Source: JAEUIE01 sp046350055 (GTDB taxonomy: Bacteria > Planctomycetota > Planctomycetia > Gemmatales > HRBIN36). From it: DNA of 64,000 bases. The position numbers and the translations under genes are program-made. The notes beneath the pieces were generated by a model. The model was given only the letters and a program-made list of their open reading frames with translations. It had not been told where the DNA came from and did not search any database. How positions within the stretch are numbered: the first letter of the stretch is position 1; every line of letters begins with the position of its first letter. The stretch lies in the NCBI GenBank assembly GCA_046350055.1, contig JAXMBC010000001.1, positions 372,001 to 436,000 on the forward strand, read 5' to 3'. This document shows positions 42,367 to 51,920 of the stretch, in pieces.

Positions 42367-43815
42367 ATGCCTACCATGCTAGCTATCGATGACGATCAAC
42401 TGACACTCAAGTGTTATCGATACGCCCTGGAGGATAGGGACATCCAACTGTTGACTGCGTCAACAGTAAAGGAGGGCATCGCCCAATTTCAGCGTTATCA
42501 GCCCAGCGTCGTCCTGTGCGATTTACGGTTACCCGATGGCACTGGCCTCGATGTGCTCCGCTGGTTGCGGGACCATGCAGCAAAGGTTCCGTTCATCCTG
42601 GCCACGGGGCATGGCACAGCCGAGACTGCCATTGAAGCCATGAGTCAGGGTGTGTTCGACTACGTCGTCAAACCCATTGATCCAGATCAGTTGACGACAC
42701 TTGTCGATCATGCATTACAGTCAAGTCGACTGATGCAGGTGCCAGCACTGGTGCCATCTGCTGAATCGGAGCAGACCCATGGAGACGTACTGATCGGCCA
42801 GTGCACTGCCATGCAGGAGGTATACAAAGCCATCGGACGGGTAGCCCCGCAGGATGTCACCGCGCTGATTCTTGGCGAAAGTGGCACAGGGAAAGAGATG
42901 GTAGCGCGAGCCATCTACCACTACAGCAAAAGATCGCATGGGCCCTTTCTGGCTATTAACTGTGCTGCCATCCCGGAGACCTTGCTGGAAAGTGAGCTCT
43001 TTGGCCACGAAAAGGGTGCATTCACGGGAGCAGACCGCAAGCGCATAGGCAAGTTCGAACAATGCAATGGCGGCACACTGTTTCTTGATGAGATTGGCGA
43101 CATGACGCCACTCATGCAGACAAAGATACTCCGCGTTCTTCAAGATCAGCGTTTTGAAAGAGTGGGCGGGACCGAGACTGTTCAGACCAATGTCCGTGTG
43201 ATTGCTGCTACCAATCGCGACCTGGAGTCTGCTGTTGCCAAGGGAACATTTCGTGCTGACCTGTATTATCGTTTGAATGTGTTTACCATTCGACTGCCTG
43301 CACTGCGTGATCGCACCGGCGATATGCCCCTGCTGCTTTCCTATTTTGTCCGTCAGTATGGAAAAGAAATGGCAAAGGAAGTGCAGTCACTGTCTCCCGA
43401 AGCGATGAGCCTGCTTGAATCATACTCCTGGCCGGGGAATATCCGAGAGTTGCAAAGTGCTGTCAAGCACGCGCTGTTGTGCATGACAGGCCCCGTGTTG
43501 CTTCCGGAGCATCTGCCGGATCAGCTGCATGGTGTCAAACAGGCTCCTTCCTCGCACCATGCCCAGCATGCTGACGGGCAGCAGCCCATCATGCAACTGA
43601 TTCGTGAGCGATTGCAAGCGGGTAGCGAAGACCTCTACGAAGAAGTGATTGAATCCGTCGAACGACAACTGTTTCGGGAAGTCCTGCAGAAGACAGCTGG
43701 CAACCAGTCGCAGGCAGCGCAAATCCTGGGCATCAGCCGACCAACGCTGCGGACGAAATTAGCCAGGCTGGGACTGGTTATCGAACGGAACGTTGAGTTT
43801 CCATCTCCAGAATAG
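42367..43815 (+). CDS. NtrC-family sigma54-dependent response regulator
   Basis: A 482-residue activator. The receiver domain has the acidic pair in LAIDDDQ, the phosphoacceptor Asp52 in VVLCDLRLPDG and the conserved Lys in VVKPIDP. The AAA+ domain has Walker A GESGTGKE, the sigma54-contact loop GAFTGAD and Walker B GGTLFLDEIGD. The C-terminal Fis-type helix-turn-helix is GNQSQAAQILGISRPTLRTKL. The GAFTGA loop shows it activates sigma54 promoters; such elements are seen at 36275-36291 and 36471-36487. Its last 38 bases overlap the end of ppsA on the other strand. Confidence 0.95.
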   Translation: MPTMLAIDDDQLTLKCYRYALEDRDIQLLTASTVKEGIAQFQRYQPSVVLCDLRLPDGTGLDVLRWLRDHAAKVPFILATGHGTAETAIEAMSQGVFDYVVKPIDPDQLTTLVDHALQSSRLMQVPALVPSAESEQTHGDVLIGQCTAMQEVYKAIGRVAPQDVTALILGESGTGKEMVARAIYHYSKRSHGPFLAINCAAIPETLLESELFGHEKGAFTGADRKRIGKFEQCNGGTLFLDEIGDMTPLMQTKILRVLQDQRFERVGGTETVQTNVRVIAATNRDLESAVAKGTFRADLYYRLNVFTIRLPALRDRTGDMPLLLSYFVRQYGKEMAKEVQSLSPEAMSLLESYSWPGNIRELQSAVKHALLCMTGPVLLPEHLPDQLHGVKQAPSSHHAQHADGQQPIMQLIRERLQAGSEDLYEEVIESVERQLFREVLQKTAGNQSQAAQILGISRPTLRTKLARLGLVIERNVEFPSPE

Positions 43816-46183
43816 CCTGGGTTGTTTTCAGAATCGTATCAGGCGTGAGTGAGATGGAATCAATGCCGCAGCGAACAAGGAACTGTGCAAACTCAGGATA
43901 GTCGCTGGGAGCCTGGCCACAGATGCCGATTTTTCGTCCGCAGGCTTTCACTCGCTTGATGACATCCTCGATCAAACGCATGACCGCAGGGTTGCGCTCA
44001 TCGAAGAGATGCGCGACGATGCTGGAATCACGATCCAGCCCCAATGTTAGTTGTGTGAGATCATTCGAGCCGATGGAAAAGCCGTCGAAGATACGGGCAA
44101 ATTCTTCAGCCAGGATCACATTGCTGGGGATTTCGCACATGACATAGACTTCCAGGCCGTTCTGGCCCCGCTGAAGTCCAGCCTTCTCCATCACTGCCAG
44201 TACCTTCTCGCCCTCCGTCACTGTTCGACAAAATGGAATCATCAGCTTGATGTTGGTCAGCCCCATCACTTCCCGGGCATGACGCATGGCTTGGCACTCA
44301 AGCAGGAATCCGTCCTGGTAGCGGGGATCGTAGTAGCGACTGGCGCCGCGAAAGCCGATCATGGGGTTTTCTTCGGTCGGCTCAAACAATTTTCCTCCCA
44401 GCAGGCCGGCGTATTCGTTGGACTTGAAATCGGAAAGACGGACAATCACATCCTTGGGGTAAAAGGCCGCTGCCAGTTGCCCGACGCCTTCTGCCAGTTT
44501 CTGCACAAAGTAGTCTGCCTTGTTGGGATAGGAACTGGTCAAACGAACGATTTCGTCTTTCTCCGGCCCTTCGGGTAGTTCGTCAAATCGTAAAAGAGCC
44601 AGGGGATGCACCCGAATGAACGAGGAAATGATGAACTCTTCCCGGGCCAGACCGATGCCATCGTTGGGCAGGCTCGAAAGAGCAAAGGCTTTATCCGGAT
44701 CACCCAGGTTCATCATGACTTTGGTCCTGGGCCGGGCCATTTTGCTGACATCGATGGTGGTCCGCTGGAAGTTCAGCTTGCCTTCGTAGACATTACCGAC
44801 ATCGCCTTCTGCACAGGAAACGGTGACAAGCTGTCCAGGCTTCAACAACGCAGTAGCCTGTTCTGTCCCGACAATACACGGCACTCCGAGTTCCCGACTG
44901 ACAATGGCAGCGTGACACGTGCGCCCTCCCCGATTGGTGATGACGGCGGCGGCCATCTTCATCATCGGCTCCCAGTCGGGATCGGTCATGTCAGCGACTA
45001 GCACTTCACCCTGCCTGAAGGTACTTAATTCATCAGCGTTTCGAATAATGCGCACCGCACCGGCTCCCATGCGTGCACCAACACTCTTACCCTGCAGGAT
45101 CACCTTACCCTTCTGCTGAAGCTGATAGACTTCTATTTCGGCCTGCTGTCTCATGGCATGTACAGTTTCAGGCCGGGCTTGCAGGATAAACAGCTTCCCG
45201 GTCTGGCCATCTTTAGCCCATTCGATGTCCATGGGCACGGGATGATCGCTCTTCTGGGAATAGTGTTTCTCAATCAGACAGCCCCAGCGAGCCAGTGTGA
45301 GAACTTCATCATCCGACAGGCTTAATCGCTGCTGCTGTTCCTGTGGCACGGCAACAATGCGTGTACTCTTCCCTCCCCGACTGGCATAGATCATTTTCTC
45401 CTGCTTGGAGCCCACACGACGTTTGAGTATCGGCTTCAGGTTCGCTCGCTCCAGCATCGGTTTAAAAACGAGGAACTCATCGGGATCCACGCGACCTTTG
45501 ACAATAGTCTCCCCCAAACCATAGGCGCTGTTAATGAGCACCACGTCGGGGAATCCGCTTTCCGTATCGAGTGTGAACAGTACTCCAGAGCAAGCCATAT
45601 CCGAACGGACCATCTTCTGCACGCCAATGGAAAGCGCAACCGCAAAGTGATCGAAGCCTTTATCCACACGGTACGAGATGGCACGGTCGGTAAAGAGTGA
45701 AGCCAGGCACTGCCGGCAGGCATCGAGCAAGGCGCGATCACCCCGAATATTGAGGAACGATTCCTGCTGGCCGGCAAAGCTGGCTCCGGGTAAATCCTCG
45801 GCAGTGGCACTGGAGCGAACCGCAACATCAGGATCGGAGCCATATTCCCTGCCTAACTGTTGATAAGCCTGGGTAATGCTGGTCTGGAGTTCCTCTGACA
45901 ACGGTGTGTTCAGAATCGCATCCCGAATCTTCCGACCACGCTCCGCCAGATCGGCAAGATTGCTAGTATCGAGGCCCGCCAGATAACGCTTCAGCACATC
46001 ACCCAGTTGGCCCTCTTTCACGAATGACCGATAGCCTTCTGCAGTGACTGCGAAGCCATTGGGAATGGCAATGCCTTTCGGTGTCAACTTACGGTACATC
46101 TCACCGAGCGATGCATTCTTACCACCGACCAGGGCAACATCGGCTATGGAAAGATCTGAAAACCAGCGAATATAACGGGACAT
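43778..46183 (-). CDS. ppsA: Phosphoenolpyruvate synthase
   Basis: An 801-residue enzyme that makes PEP from pyruvate with ATP giving AMP and phosphate. The ATP-grasp part is seen in VALVGGKNASLGEM and RSSATAEDLPGASFAGQQESFLN. The phosphohistidine motif is GGRTCHAAIVSRELG. The PEP/pyruvate barrel has FEPTEENPMIGFRGASRYY and the end FSIGSNDLTQLTLGLDRDS, then CGQAPSDYPEFA. GAGGAG precedes the start. It is the last gene of the hydrogenase operon, 12 bases after hypE, and overlaps the convergent ntrC-type gene by 38 bases. It may let the cell rebuild sugars from pyruvate during low-energy survival. Confidence 0.95.
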   Translation of the reverse strand: MSRYIRWFSDLSIADVALVGGKNASLGEMYRKLTPKGIAIPNGFAVTAEGYRSFVKEGQLGDVLKRYLAGLDTSNLADLAERGRKIRDAILNTPLSEELQTSITQAYQQLGREYGSDPDVAVRSSATAEDLPGASFAGQQESFLNIRGDRALLDACRQCLASLFTDRAISYRVDKGFDHFAVALSIGVQKMVRSDMACSGVLFTLDTESGFPDVVLINSAYGLGETIVKGRVDPDEFLVFKPMLERANLKPILKRRVGSKQEKMIYASRGGKSTRIVAVPQEQQQRLSLSDDEVLTLARWGCLIEKHYSQKSDHPVPMDIEWAKDGQTGKLFILQARPETVHAMRQQAEIEVYQLQQKGKVILQGKSVGARMGAGAVRIIRNADELSTFRQGEVLVADMTDPDWEPMMKMAAAVITNRGGRTCHAAIVSRELGVPCIVGTEQATALLKPGQLVTVSCAEGDVGNVYEGKLNFQRTTIDVSKMARPRTKVMMNLGDPDKAFALSSLPNDGIGLAREEFIISSFIRVHPLALLRFDELPEGPEKDEIVRLTSSYPNKADYFVQKLAEGVGQLAAAFYPKDVIVRLSDFKSNEYAGLLGGKLFEPTEENPMIGFRGASRYYDPRYQDGFLLECQAMRHAREVMGLTNIKLMIPFCRTVTEGEKVLAVMEKAGLQRGQNGLEVYVMCEIPSNVILAEEFARIFDGFSIGSNDLTQLTLGLDRDSSIVAHLFDERNPAVMRLIEDVIKRVKACGRKIGICGQAPSDYPEFAQFLVRCGIDSISLTPDTILKTTQAILEMETQRSVR

Positions 46184-46195
46184 CTCGACTCCTCG

Positions 46196-47248
46196 TTAAC
46201 AGATGCGGGGCAGCGGCGTACCAGTGGGTTCATCCAGTGACTGTTCCCGCCCCAGCATGCGGCGGATAATGACTGGAGTGACAGCACGATGCTGGACTGT
46301 ACCTATAATGGCGGCGTCTTTGGACACACTGACATTGCGAAGTAGAGCAACGGCTTGCTCTGCAAAAGCCGAAGCAACCGCCAGTACCATCGTGCCTTCA
46401 CAGGCCAGATGCATTGGCTCCAGACCGAGCAGTTCACATGCGCTCTGAGTAGCTGCATCGACAGGAATACGCTTCTCATCCAGGTACAGTGTCTTTCCGC
46501 TGGCAATGGCCCATTCATGCAGCACAGCAGTCACACCACCACGGGTCGCATCACGCATAGCACGCACTTCTGGACCGATGGCAGCACGCAACGCCTGTAT
46601 GGCGGGAATGAGCGAAGCGCCATCAGTGGCTGGTGCAGGGATGAAATCCAACTGTTCACGTGCAGCCAGGATGGCGATGCCATGACGCCCGATAGGACCG
46701 GAGACGATCAGGGCATCGCCAGGCTGCAGTGCCTCGGGACCGGCAGGAACAGGATCTACCAGTTCACCGATACCAGTCGTGTTGAGGAACATACCGTCGG
46801 CATCCCCGTGAGGTACCACTTTGGTGTCGCCGGTAACAATCTGGATACGACACTCAGCAGCAGCAAGTGCAATGCTCTGCAGCACCTTCAGGAGTACGGG
46901 GATGGGTAAGCCTTCTTCGAGGATCAGTGAAAGGCTCAGCCAGCGCGGAACTGCACCACTGACGGCCAGGTCATTGCAGGTGCCATACACAGCGAGTGTA
47001 CCGATATCGCCACCGGGAAAGAACAACGGGGAAACTACATAGCTATCGGTGCTGAAGGCAAGTCGATTGCCGTCGACTTGCAACTGTGCAGCATCTGCAA
47101 AGCGAGGGGAGATGCCCAGTCCAGGGTGAATCACCTGATCGAGCAGCCGTCGCATCAGCCTACCGCCCTCGCCGTGAGCGAGCGTGACACAGTCGGACTG
47201 TGCGGATATGCTCACGGGGCAGTTAAGTTGCCAGGCAGGGCCTGCCAT
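46196..47248 (-). CDS. hypE: Hydrogenase maturation protein HypE
   Basis: A 350-residue protein from ATG 47248, 14 bases after hypD; earlier starts lie inside hypD. HypE dehydrates the thiocarboxamide on its C-terminal Cys to thiocyanate, the cyanide source for the NiFe site. The protein ends PRIC, with the essential final Cys. ATP-binding features include AHGEGG, FSTDSYVVSPLFFPGGDIG and RDATRGGVTAVLHE. Confidence 0.93.
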   Translation of the reverse strand: MAGPAWQLNCPVSISAQSDCVTLAHGEGGRLMRRLLDQVIHPGLGISPRFADAAQLQVDGNRLAFSTDSYVVSPLFFPGGDIGTLAVYGTCNDLAVSGAVPRWLSLSLILEEGLPIPVLLKVLQSIALAAAECRIQIVTGDTKVVPHGDADGMFLNTTGIGELVDPVPAGPEALQPGDALIVSGPIGRHGIAILAAREQLDFIPAPATDGASLIPAIQALRAAIGPEVRAMRDATRGGVTAVLHEWAIASGKTLYLDEKRIPVDAATQSACELLGLEPMHLACEGTMVLAVASAFAEQAVALLRNVSVSKDAAIIGTVQHRAVTPVIIRRMLGREQSLDEPTGTPLPRIC

Positions 47249-47262
47249 CGAGGAGTCTCCGG

Positions 47263-48360
47263 TTACGTGATGATCGGCAGCCGGTACCGAAAGTAAGCCG
47301 CACAGGCACCTTCTGAGGAGACCATCGGCGCCCCCAGGGGGGAGTCCGGAGTGCATCGGTTTCCAAAGGAAGGGCAGTCCGTGGGACGCATCCGTCCGGA
47401 AAGGACTTCACCGGCGTGACATAAGCCTTGAAGCTTTCCGCACATGCTCTGATGGCTGGGAAACCGCTTTGCAGCATCGTACTGTTCCCAGGCTGCTTGA
47501 AGTCGATAGCCGCTTTGGGGAATGTTTCCCAGGCCACGCCAGTCCTGGTCACATACTTCATACACCTGGTCAACGATTTGCCGGGCAGACACATTTCCTT
47601 CCAGACGCACGCTGCGGGAATATTCGTTGGCGACCAAGGCAGTGCCTGACTCCAACTGTTTGACACATTCATGTATCCCGGCCAGCAGATCCAGCGGCTC
47701 AAACCCGGTCACAACTACGGGAACCTGGTAGCGTTCGACAAACGGTGCATACGTATCGTATCCCATGACGGTGCAGACGTGTCCCGCAGCCAGGAATGCC
47801 TGCACTCGCACATCAGGCAACTGCATGATCGCCTCCATGGCAGGTTGTACACGCACATGATGTACCAGGAGAGAGAAATTCTTCAGTGCACGATGATGGG
47901 CCTGCAAAACTGCTAATGCCGTGGCGGGAGCAGTAGTTTCAAAACCGACAGCAAAAAACACCACTTGCCTGTCTGGGTGTTGCTCTGCCAATGTCACTGC
48001 TTCCAGAGGCGAGTAGACGAATTGGACCGAACCTCCCTGGGCTCGAGTCTCCAGAAGCGATTCCATGGAGCCGGGGACTCGCAGCATATCGCCAAAGCTG
48101 CAGAGCGTAATGCCCGGCTGTCTGGCAAGTTCCTCGGCCTGATCGATGACTTCACTGGGAGTAACGCAGACAGGACAGCCCGGGCCGTGTACGAGTTCCA
48201 CAACATCCTGTAACGAAGCTTCGATGCCATGCTTGAGGAGACTGTGTGTCTGTCCGCCACAGACTTCCATCAGCACCCAGCGACGGCTGGCTATTGCTCG
48301 AATACGAGCCATCATCTGCTCAGCTATCTGACGATCACGATATTCATCGAGGTATTTCAT
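47263..48360 (-). CDS. hypD: Hydrogenase maturation protein HypD
   Basis: A 365-residue iron-sulfur protein that with HypC assembles the Fe(CN)2CO unit. MEVCGGQTHSLLKHGIE, VHGPGCPVCVTP and FAVGFETTAPATA are the invariant HypD motifs, including the redox Cys pair; the C-terminal Cys residues for the 4Fe-4S cluster (SMCGKLQGLCHAGEV, and further Cys beyond) are present. Its start overlaps the hypC stop by ATGA-type overlap, implying coupled translation. Confidence 0.95.
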   Translation of the reverse strand: MKYLDEYRDRQIAEQMMARIRAIASRRWVLMEVCGGQTHSLLKHGIEASLQDVVELVHGPGCPVCVTPSEVIDQAEELARQPGITLCSFGDMLRVPGSMESLLETRAQGGSVQFVYSPLEAVTLAEQHPDRQVVFFAVGFETTAPATALAVLQAHHRALKNFSLLVHHVRVQPAMEAIMQLPDVRVQAFLAAGHVCTVMGYDTYAPFVERYQVPVVVTGFEPLDLLAGIHECVKQLESGTALVANEYSRSVRLEGNVSARQIVDQVYEVCDQDWRGLGNIPQSGYRLQAAWEQYDAAKRFPSHQSMCGKLQGLCHAGEVLSGRMRPTDCPSFGNRCTPDSPLGAPMVSSEGACAAYFRYRLPIIT

Positions 48361-48629
48361 GAGTTGCCAGGCGGAGGTGGGACATCGGTTGCCAATTCCT
48401 GCTGCAGTTCGAGCTTGTCCATTTCATCAAAGAGACGCAGGGCTTCCTCTGCGTTGACTTTGCTGATGGCGATGCCGGCATGAACGATGACATAGTCACC
48501 CACGTCTGCATCGGGCACACAGGCGAGATGACAAACACGGTGCAGTTCACCAAAACGCACTTCGGCCCGGGCCAGCAGAGGATCCCGGTCGATCCAGCGA
48601 GTCACTTCACCAGGGATACCCAGACACAT
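48357..48629 (-). CDS. hypC: Hydrogenase maturation chaperone HypC
   Basis: A 90-residue chaperone starting MCLGIPGEV at 48629. Cys2, exposed after removal of Met, is the residue that holds iron; the three-codon-longer start would hide it. VGDYVIVHAGIAISKV and the acidic helix after it are usual. It carries the iron unit between HypD and the large subunit. It sits 9 bases after hypF and overlaps hypD. Confidence 0.93.
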   Translation of the reverse strand: MCLGIPGEVTRWIDRDPLLARAEVRFGELHRVCHLACVPDADVGDYVIVHAGIAISKVNAEEALRLFDEMDKLELQQELATDVPPPPGNS

Positions 48630-48638
48630 CTGATGCAC

Positions 48639-50909
48639 TCACACAACGAGACAATTCAGCCGGGCTGCAGCCACGACGAGTTGACCAGCAGCCAGCCCGC
48701 CATCATTGCAGGGAATTACTCCTGGAAGACCGAGCCTGGTATCATCATCAAGCAGTTCACGAACAAGTTCAACCAGAATTTTGTTCTGGAAACAGCCACC
48801 AGTCAGGACGACGCGGTATTGCGGATAGCTACGAAGGATGGAGACGATCCCCATGGCCATACTCCGATGAAACCGCATGGCGATAGTGCAGGGATTCACA
48901 CCGGACTCGATGTCTTTCAGTATTCCCTGCACCATTGGTCGCCAATCGAGTTCGTTGTTGACCCATGGAAAGCGATAGCTACCCGTCGCTATTCGATCAC
49001 AGCAGGCTTCCAGCAGCATGGCAGGCTCGCCTTCGTACTGTGCATCCACGAGGGACAACAGCAGCGCTGCAACACCGTCGAATAATCGCCCAACGCTTGT
49101 TGTCTTAGCATGCAGATGGGGCGTATCCAACAATGACAACAACGGCTCACAGTGTCCCATGATGCCAAGTCTGTTCAGCAATCTCAATAATTCGTGACGA
49201 TCGAACACTTGATGGAGCAGCGACAGTGCGACACGGTATGGATGCCGGATCGCCTGCTCAGCACCTAGTAGAAGAAACGGGCGCAGATGAGCCAGGCGTT
49301 GCGCTTCCCTTGCGTTAGCCAGCAGAACCTCCCCCCCCCAGATGGTGTGATCCTCACCATAACCAGTACCATCAAAGGCTATGCCCAGCACGGTTTCACC
49401 CAGCCAGCCATGTTCCATCATGCCAGCGGCAACGTGGGCATGATGATGCTGCACTGAAAGAGTCTCTACGTCCTGCTGCTGAGCCCAGCGGGTGGTGAAA
49501 TAGTCGGGATGCAGATCGTGAACGAGAGAACTGGGGAAGCAGTCATAGAGTTGGCAGACGCTGTGATACTGCTCCACGAAACGTCCCTGAGAAGCCACTG
49601 TATCCATGTCCCCCAGATGCGGGCCGAGAATGGCTTGCCTGCCATTGCATAAGGCGAGTGCAACTTTCTGTTGTCCACCGAGGGCAACAAGAGGCTGGTT
49701 CATCTGGACTGGCAGCGTGTAAGGAGCGAGTCCCCGTGCCAGGCGGCTGGTAGCGACTTGCCCAGCAATGACTCGCACAACACTGTCATCAATAGGCCGA
49801 ACGATTTCACGATCATGATGCACAATGAGATCGCTCATTCTGCCAAGTTGCTCTTCAGCTTCCTGTCGAGTATAAGCCAGCGGCTCACTCTCCCGGTTAC
49901 CACTCGTGACCACGAGCGGCTTGTTGACAGTTGCACAAAGCAGATGGTGGTATGCGGTCGTGGGCAACAGGATACCGACTTCATTCAGACCGGGATGCAC
50001 AAGGGTCGATAAGCCATTTTTTGCATGAGTCGGGCAAAGCACGATGGGACCAGCTCTTGAATTCAGGGCAGCTTCACTGTCACTCACGTCCGCCAGCGTG
50101 GATGCCATGGCGAGGTCTTTCACCATGACAGCCAGGGGCTTGCTTATGCGTGCTTTTCGCTGACGAAGCGTGGCTACAGCAGCATCATTGGTGGCATCAC
50201 AGATCAACTGATAGCCGCCAACCCCCCTGAATGCGAGAATCATACCTGCCTGGATTGCCAGTGCACTGGTCTCAACTGCAGATGGCGACCATGTCTGACA
50301 TTCGTCTGTGTGATTGGTCCACTCCAAGGCTGGGCCACAGGAACGACATGAAGTTGTTTGTGCATGAAAGCGGCGATCCGCAGCATCTCCGTATTCGTGT
50401 GCACATGTATTGCATAGCTTGAACCTTTCCATCGCGGTCTGGACACGCTCAAAAGGCATCGCCTGCACAATCGAATACCGTGGGCCACAGAGGGCGCAAC
50501 TGTTGAAGCAGTATTCAGAACGATGTTCATCCTTTCCTTGCATGACCTCAGCAAGGCATTGTTTGCATACCACGGTATCCAACGGTATCGGTGTTGAGAC
50601 TGGAGTTGAGATAATACCAGATTGAACATCAAACTGATGGCAGCCCTGTAGCTGCGCCTCCGTCGTCACCTGACCAGTAATTACAGCCTCTTCAGGAAGA
50701 TGGCTGAGCAGCCCAGCCAGAAAGCGAGTCACATCCGATGCTTGACCTTCAGCGTGAATCAGCACACCAGAAAACTCGTTAGCAACCCAGCCGACAATGT
50801 TACACGCTGCTGCCCAGCGCAGCACGGCAGGGCGCAGACCGATCCCCTGCACCTGCCCCTGCAAATGCACTCGTTTGGCAGAGTGATCAGGTATTGCTGG
50901 AGGATGCAT
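48639..50909 (-). CDS. hypF: Carbamoyltransferase HypF
   Basis: A 756-residue enzyme that forms thiocarboxamide on HypE from carbamoyl phosphate. N-terminal acylphosphatase motif VQGIGLRPAV (residue 18 on; usually VQGVGFRP), two zinc-finger pairs (CKQC, CALCGPRY, CNTC, CRSCGP), the YrdC domain (SKPLAVMVKDL) and the Kae1-like domain with HHHAHVAAGMMEHGW and FDGTGYGEDHTIWGGE. The run of nine Gs coding TIWGGE (49331-49339 on the plus strand) is an unusual homopolymer in a key motif but stays in frame. The first codons overlap the end of hypB by 23 bases. Confidence 0.95.
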   Translation of the reverse strand: MHPPAIPDHSAKRVHLQGQVQGIGLRPAVLRWAAACNIVGWVANEFSGVLIHAEGQASDVTRFLAGLLSHLPEEAVITGQVTTEAQLQGCHQFDVQSGIISTPVSTPIPLDTVVCKQCLAEVMQGKDEHRSEYCFNSCALCGPRYSIVQAMPFERVQTAMERFKLCNTCAHEYGDAADRRFHAQTTSCRSCGPALEWTNHTDECQTWSPSAVETSALAIQAGMILAFRGVGGYQLICDATNDAAVATLRQRKARISKPLAVMVKDLAMASTLADVSDSEAALNSRAGPIVLCPTHAKNGLSTLVHPGLNEVGILLPTTAYHHLLCATVNKPLVVTSGNRESEPLAYTRQEAEEQLGRMSDLIVHHDREIVRPIDDSVVRVIAGQVATSRLARGLAPYTLPVQMNQPLVALGGQQKVALALCNGRQAILGPHLGDMDTVASQGRFVEQYHSVCQLYDCFPSSLVHDLHPDYFTTRWAQQQDVETLSVQHHHAHVAAGMMEHGWLGETVLGIAFDGTGYGEDHTIWGGEVLLANAREAQRLAHLRPFLLLGAEQAIRHPYRVALSLLHQVFDRHELLRLLNRLGIMGHCEPLLSLLDTPHLHAKTTSVGRLFDGVAALLLSLVDAQYEGEPAMLLEACCDRIATGSYRFPWVNNELDWRPMVQGILKDIESGVNPCTIAMRFHRSMAMGIVSILRSYPQYRVVLTGGCFQNKILVELVRELLDDDTRLGLPGVIPCNDGGLAAGQLVVAAARLNCLVV

Positions 50910-51564
50910 GCAGGCTCAAACGCTGTTGTCGCTGGGATTCGAGATATCTGCACCAGGCTTCCATGCCTTCGTTCCGCCAGGCCGAGAGGGTCATCACGGC
51001 CAATTCCGGCTGAATCCGCAGGGCATCCTTTGCAGCAGCATTCACTGAGAATGGGACGTAAGGCAACAGATCGCTCTTGTTAATGACCAGGGCATGGCTG
51101 GTGCGAAACATCTTCGGGTATTTGCCAGGCTTGTCGTCACCTTCGGTCACACTGAGCAGTACCACACGCAAGTGCTCTCCAAGGTCGAAGGAAGCCGGGC
51201 AGACGAGGTTACCCACGTTTTCAATGAAGAGGAAGTCATAGTCTGTTCCCGGCAACTTCGACCAGCCTTGCTGAATGAGTGATATATCGAGGTGGCACGC
51301 ACCACCAGTCGTGAGTTGCTGTGTTGGTACCAGAGGAGACAATCGCTCCGCATCGCGATCGGTGGCCAGGTCGCCGACGAGTACAGCCATCCGGTAGCGG
51401 CCTTGCCAATGGCGAGCGGTAGCTTCCAGCAGGCTGGTCTTGCCCGCTCCGGGAGATGAAACCAGATGAACAACAAACGTACCCTGCCGGGCCCAAGCCT
51501 GGCGAAGCTCTTCGGCCTGCGCCTGCTGTTCAGACAAAACCGGTTTGTTGACCACAACTTTCAT
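50887..51564 (-). CDS. hypB: Hydrogenase nickel incorporation GTPase HypB
   Basis: A 225-residue GTPase that delivers nickel with HypA. P-loop SSPGAGKTSLLE, Walker B-like VGDLATDRDA, the metal-binding TTGGACHLD at the dimer interface, IENVGNLVCPASFDLGE, and NKSDLLPYV (G4). The N-terminal CxxCGC nickel motif and His-rich stretch of some HypBs are absent, so storage is not expected. Start ATG 51564 overlaps the hypA stop. Confidence 0.95.
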   Translation of the reverse strand: MKVVVNKPVLSEQQAQAEELRQAWARQGTFVVHLVSSPGAGKTSLLEATARHWQGRYRMAVLVGDLATDRDAERLSPLVPTQQLTTGGACHLDISLIQQGWSKLPGTDYDFLFIENVGNLVCPASFDLGEHLRVVLLSVTEGDDKPGKYPKMFRTSHALVINKSDLLPYVPFSVNAAAKDALRIQPELAVMTLSAWRNEGMEAWCRYLESQRQQRLSLHASSSNT

Positions 51565-51920
51565 CAGCGATTCACCATCGAATGATCACCGAGTGTAACA
51601 TGAAGCAGGCGGAATGCATCCCCTCCCGTAATCTGTACCAACGATGAATGACACGAAGGGCACTCGCTGGAGAATTGTTCCATGGTCCATGTTTGCTGAC
51701 AGCTTTGACAACGGGCTGAAACCGGAACAACCTGGATCGTCAGTCGGGCATGAGGAAACTGAGGAGCAAACTCCGTGAATGCTGTGCTGAGTAGCAGAGG
51801 CTCGACTCCGCTGAGGGCACCCGCTTCCACAGCTATTTCTTCGACATCTCTCTGACCATGCTCAACCTGAATCTGGTTCACCTGCTTGAGCAAAGCCTGC
51901 AACAGGGATCGTTCATGCAT
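51564..51920 (-). CDS. hypA: Hydrogenase nickel metallochaperone HypA
   Basis: A 118-residue protein that starts MHERSLLQALL at 51920; His2 and Glu3 form the nickel site, which needs this start rather than the more upstream one. The zinc site is CQSC and CPSC in ARCQSCQQTW and SSECPSCHS. It overlaps hypB by a TGA/ATG-type overlap and the protease gene by 8 bases. Confidence 0.93.
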   Translation of the reverse strand: MHERSLLQALLKQVNQIQVEHGQRDVEEIAVEAGALSGVEPLLLSTAFTEFAPQFPHARLTIQVVPVSARCQSCQQTWTMEQFSSECPSCHSSLVQITGGDAFRLLHVTLGDHSMVNR

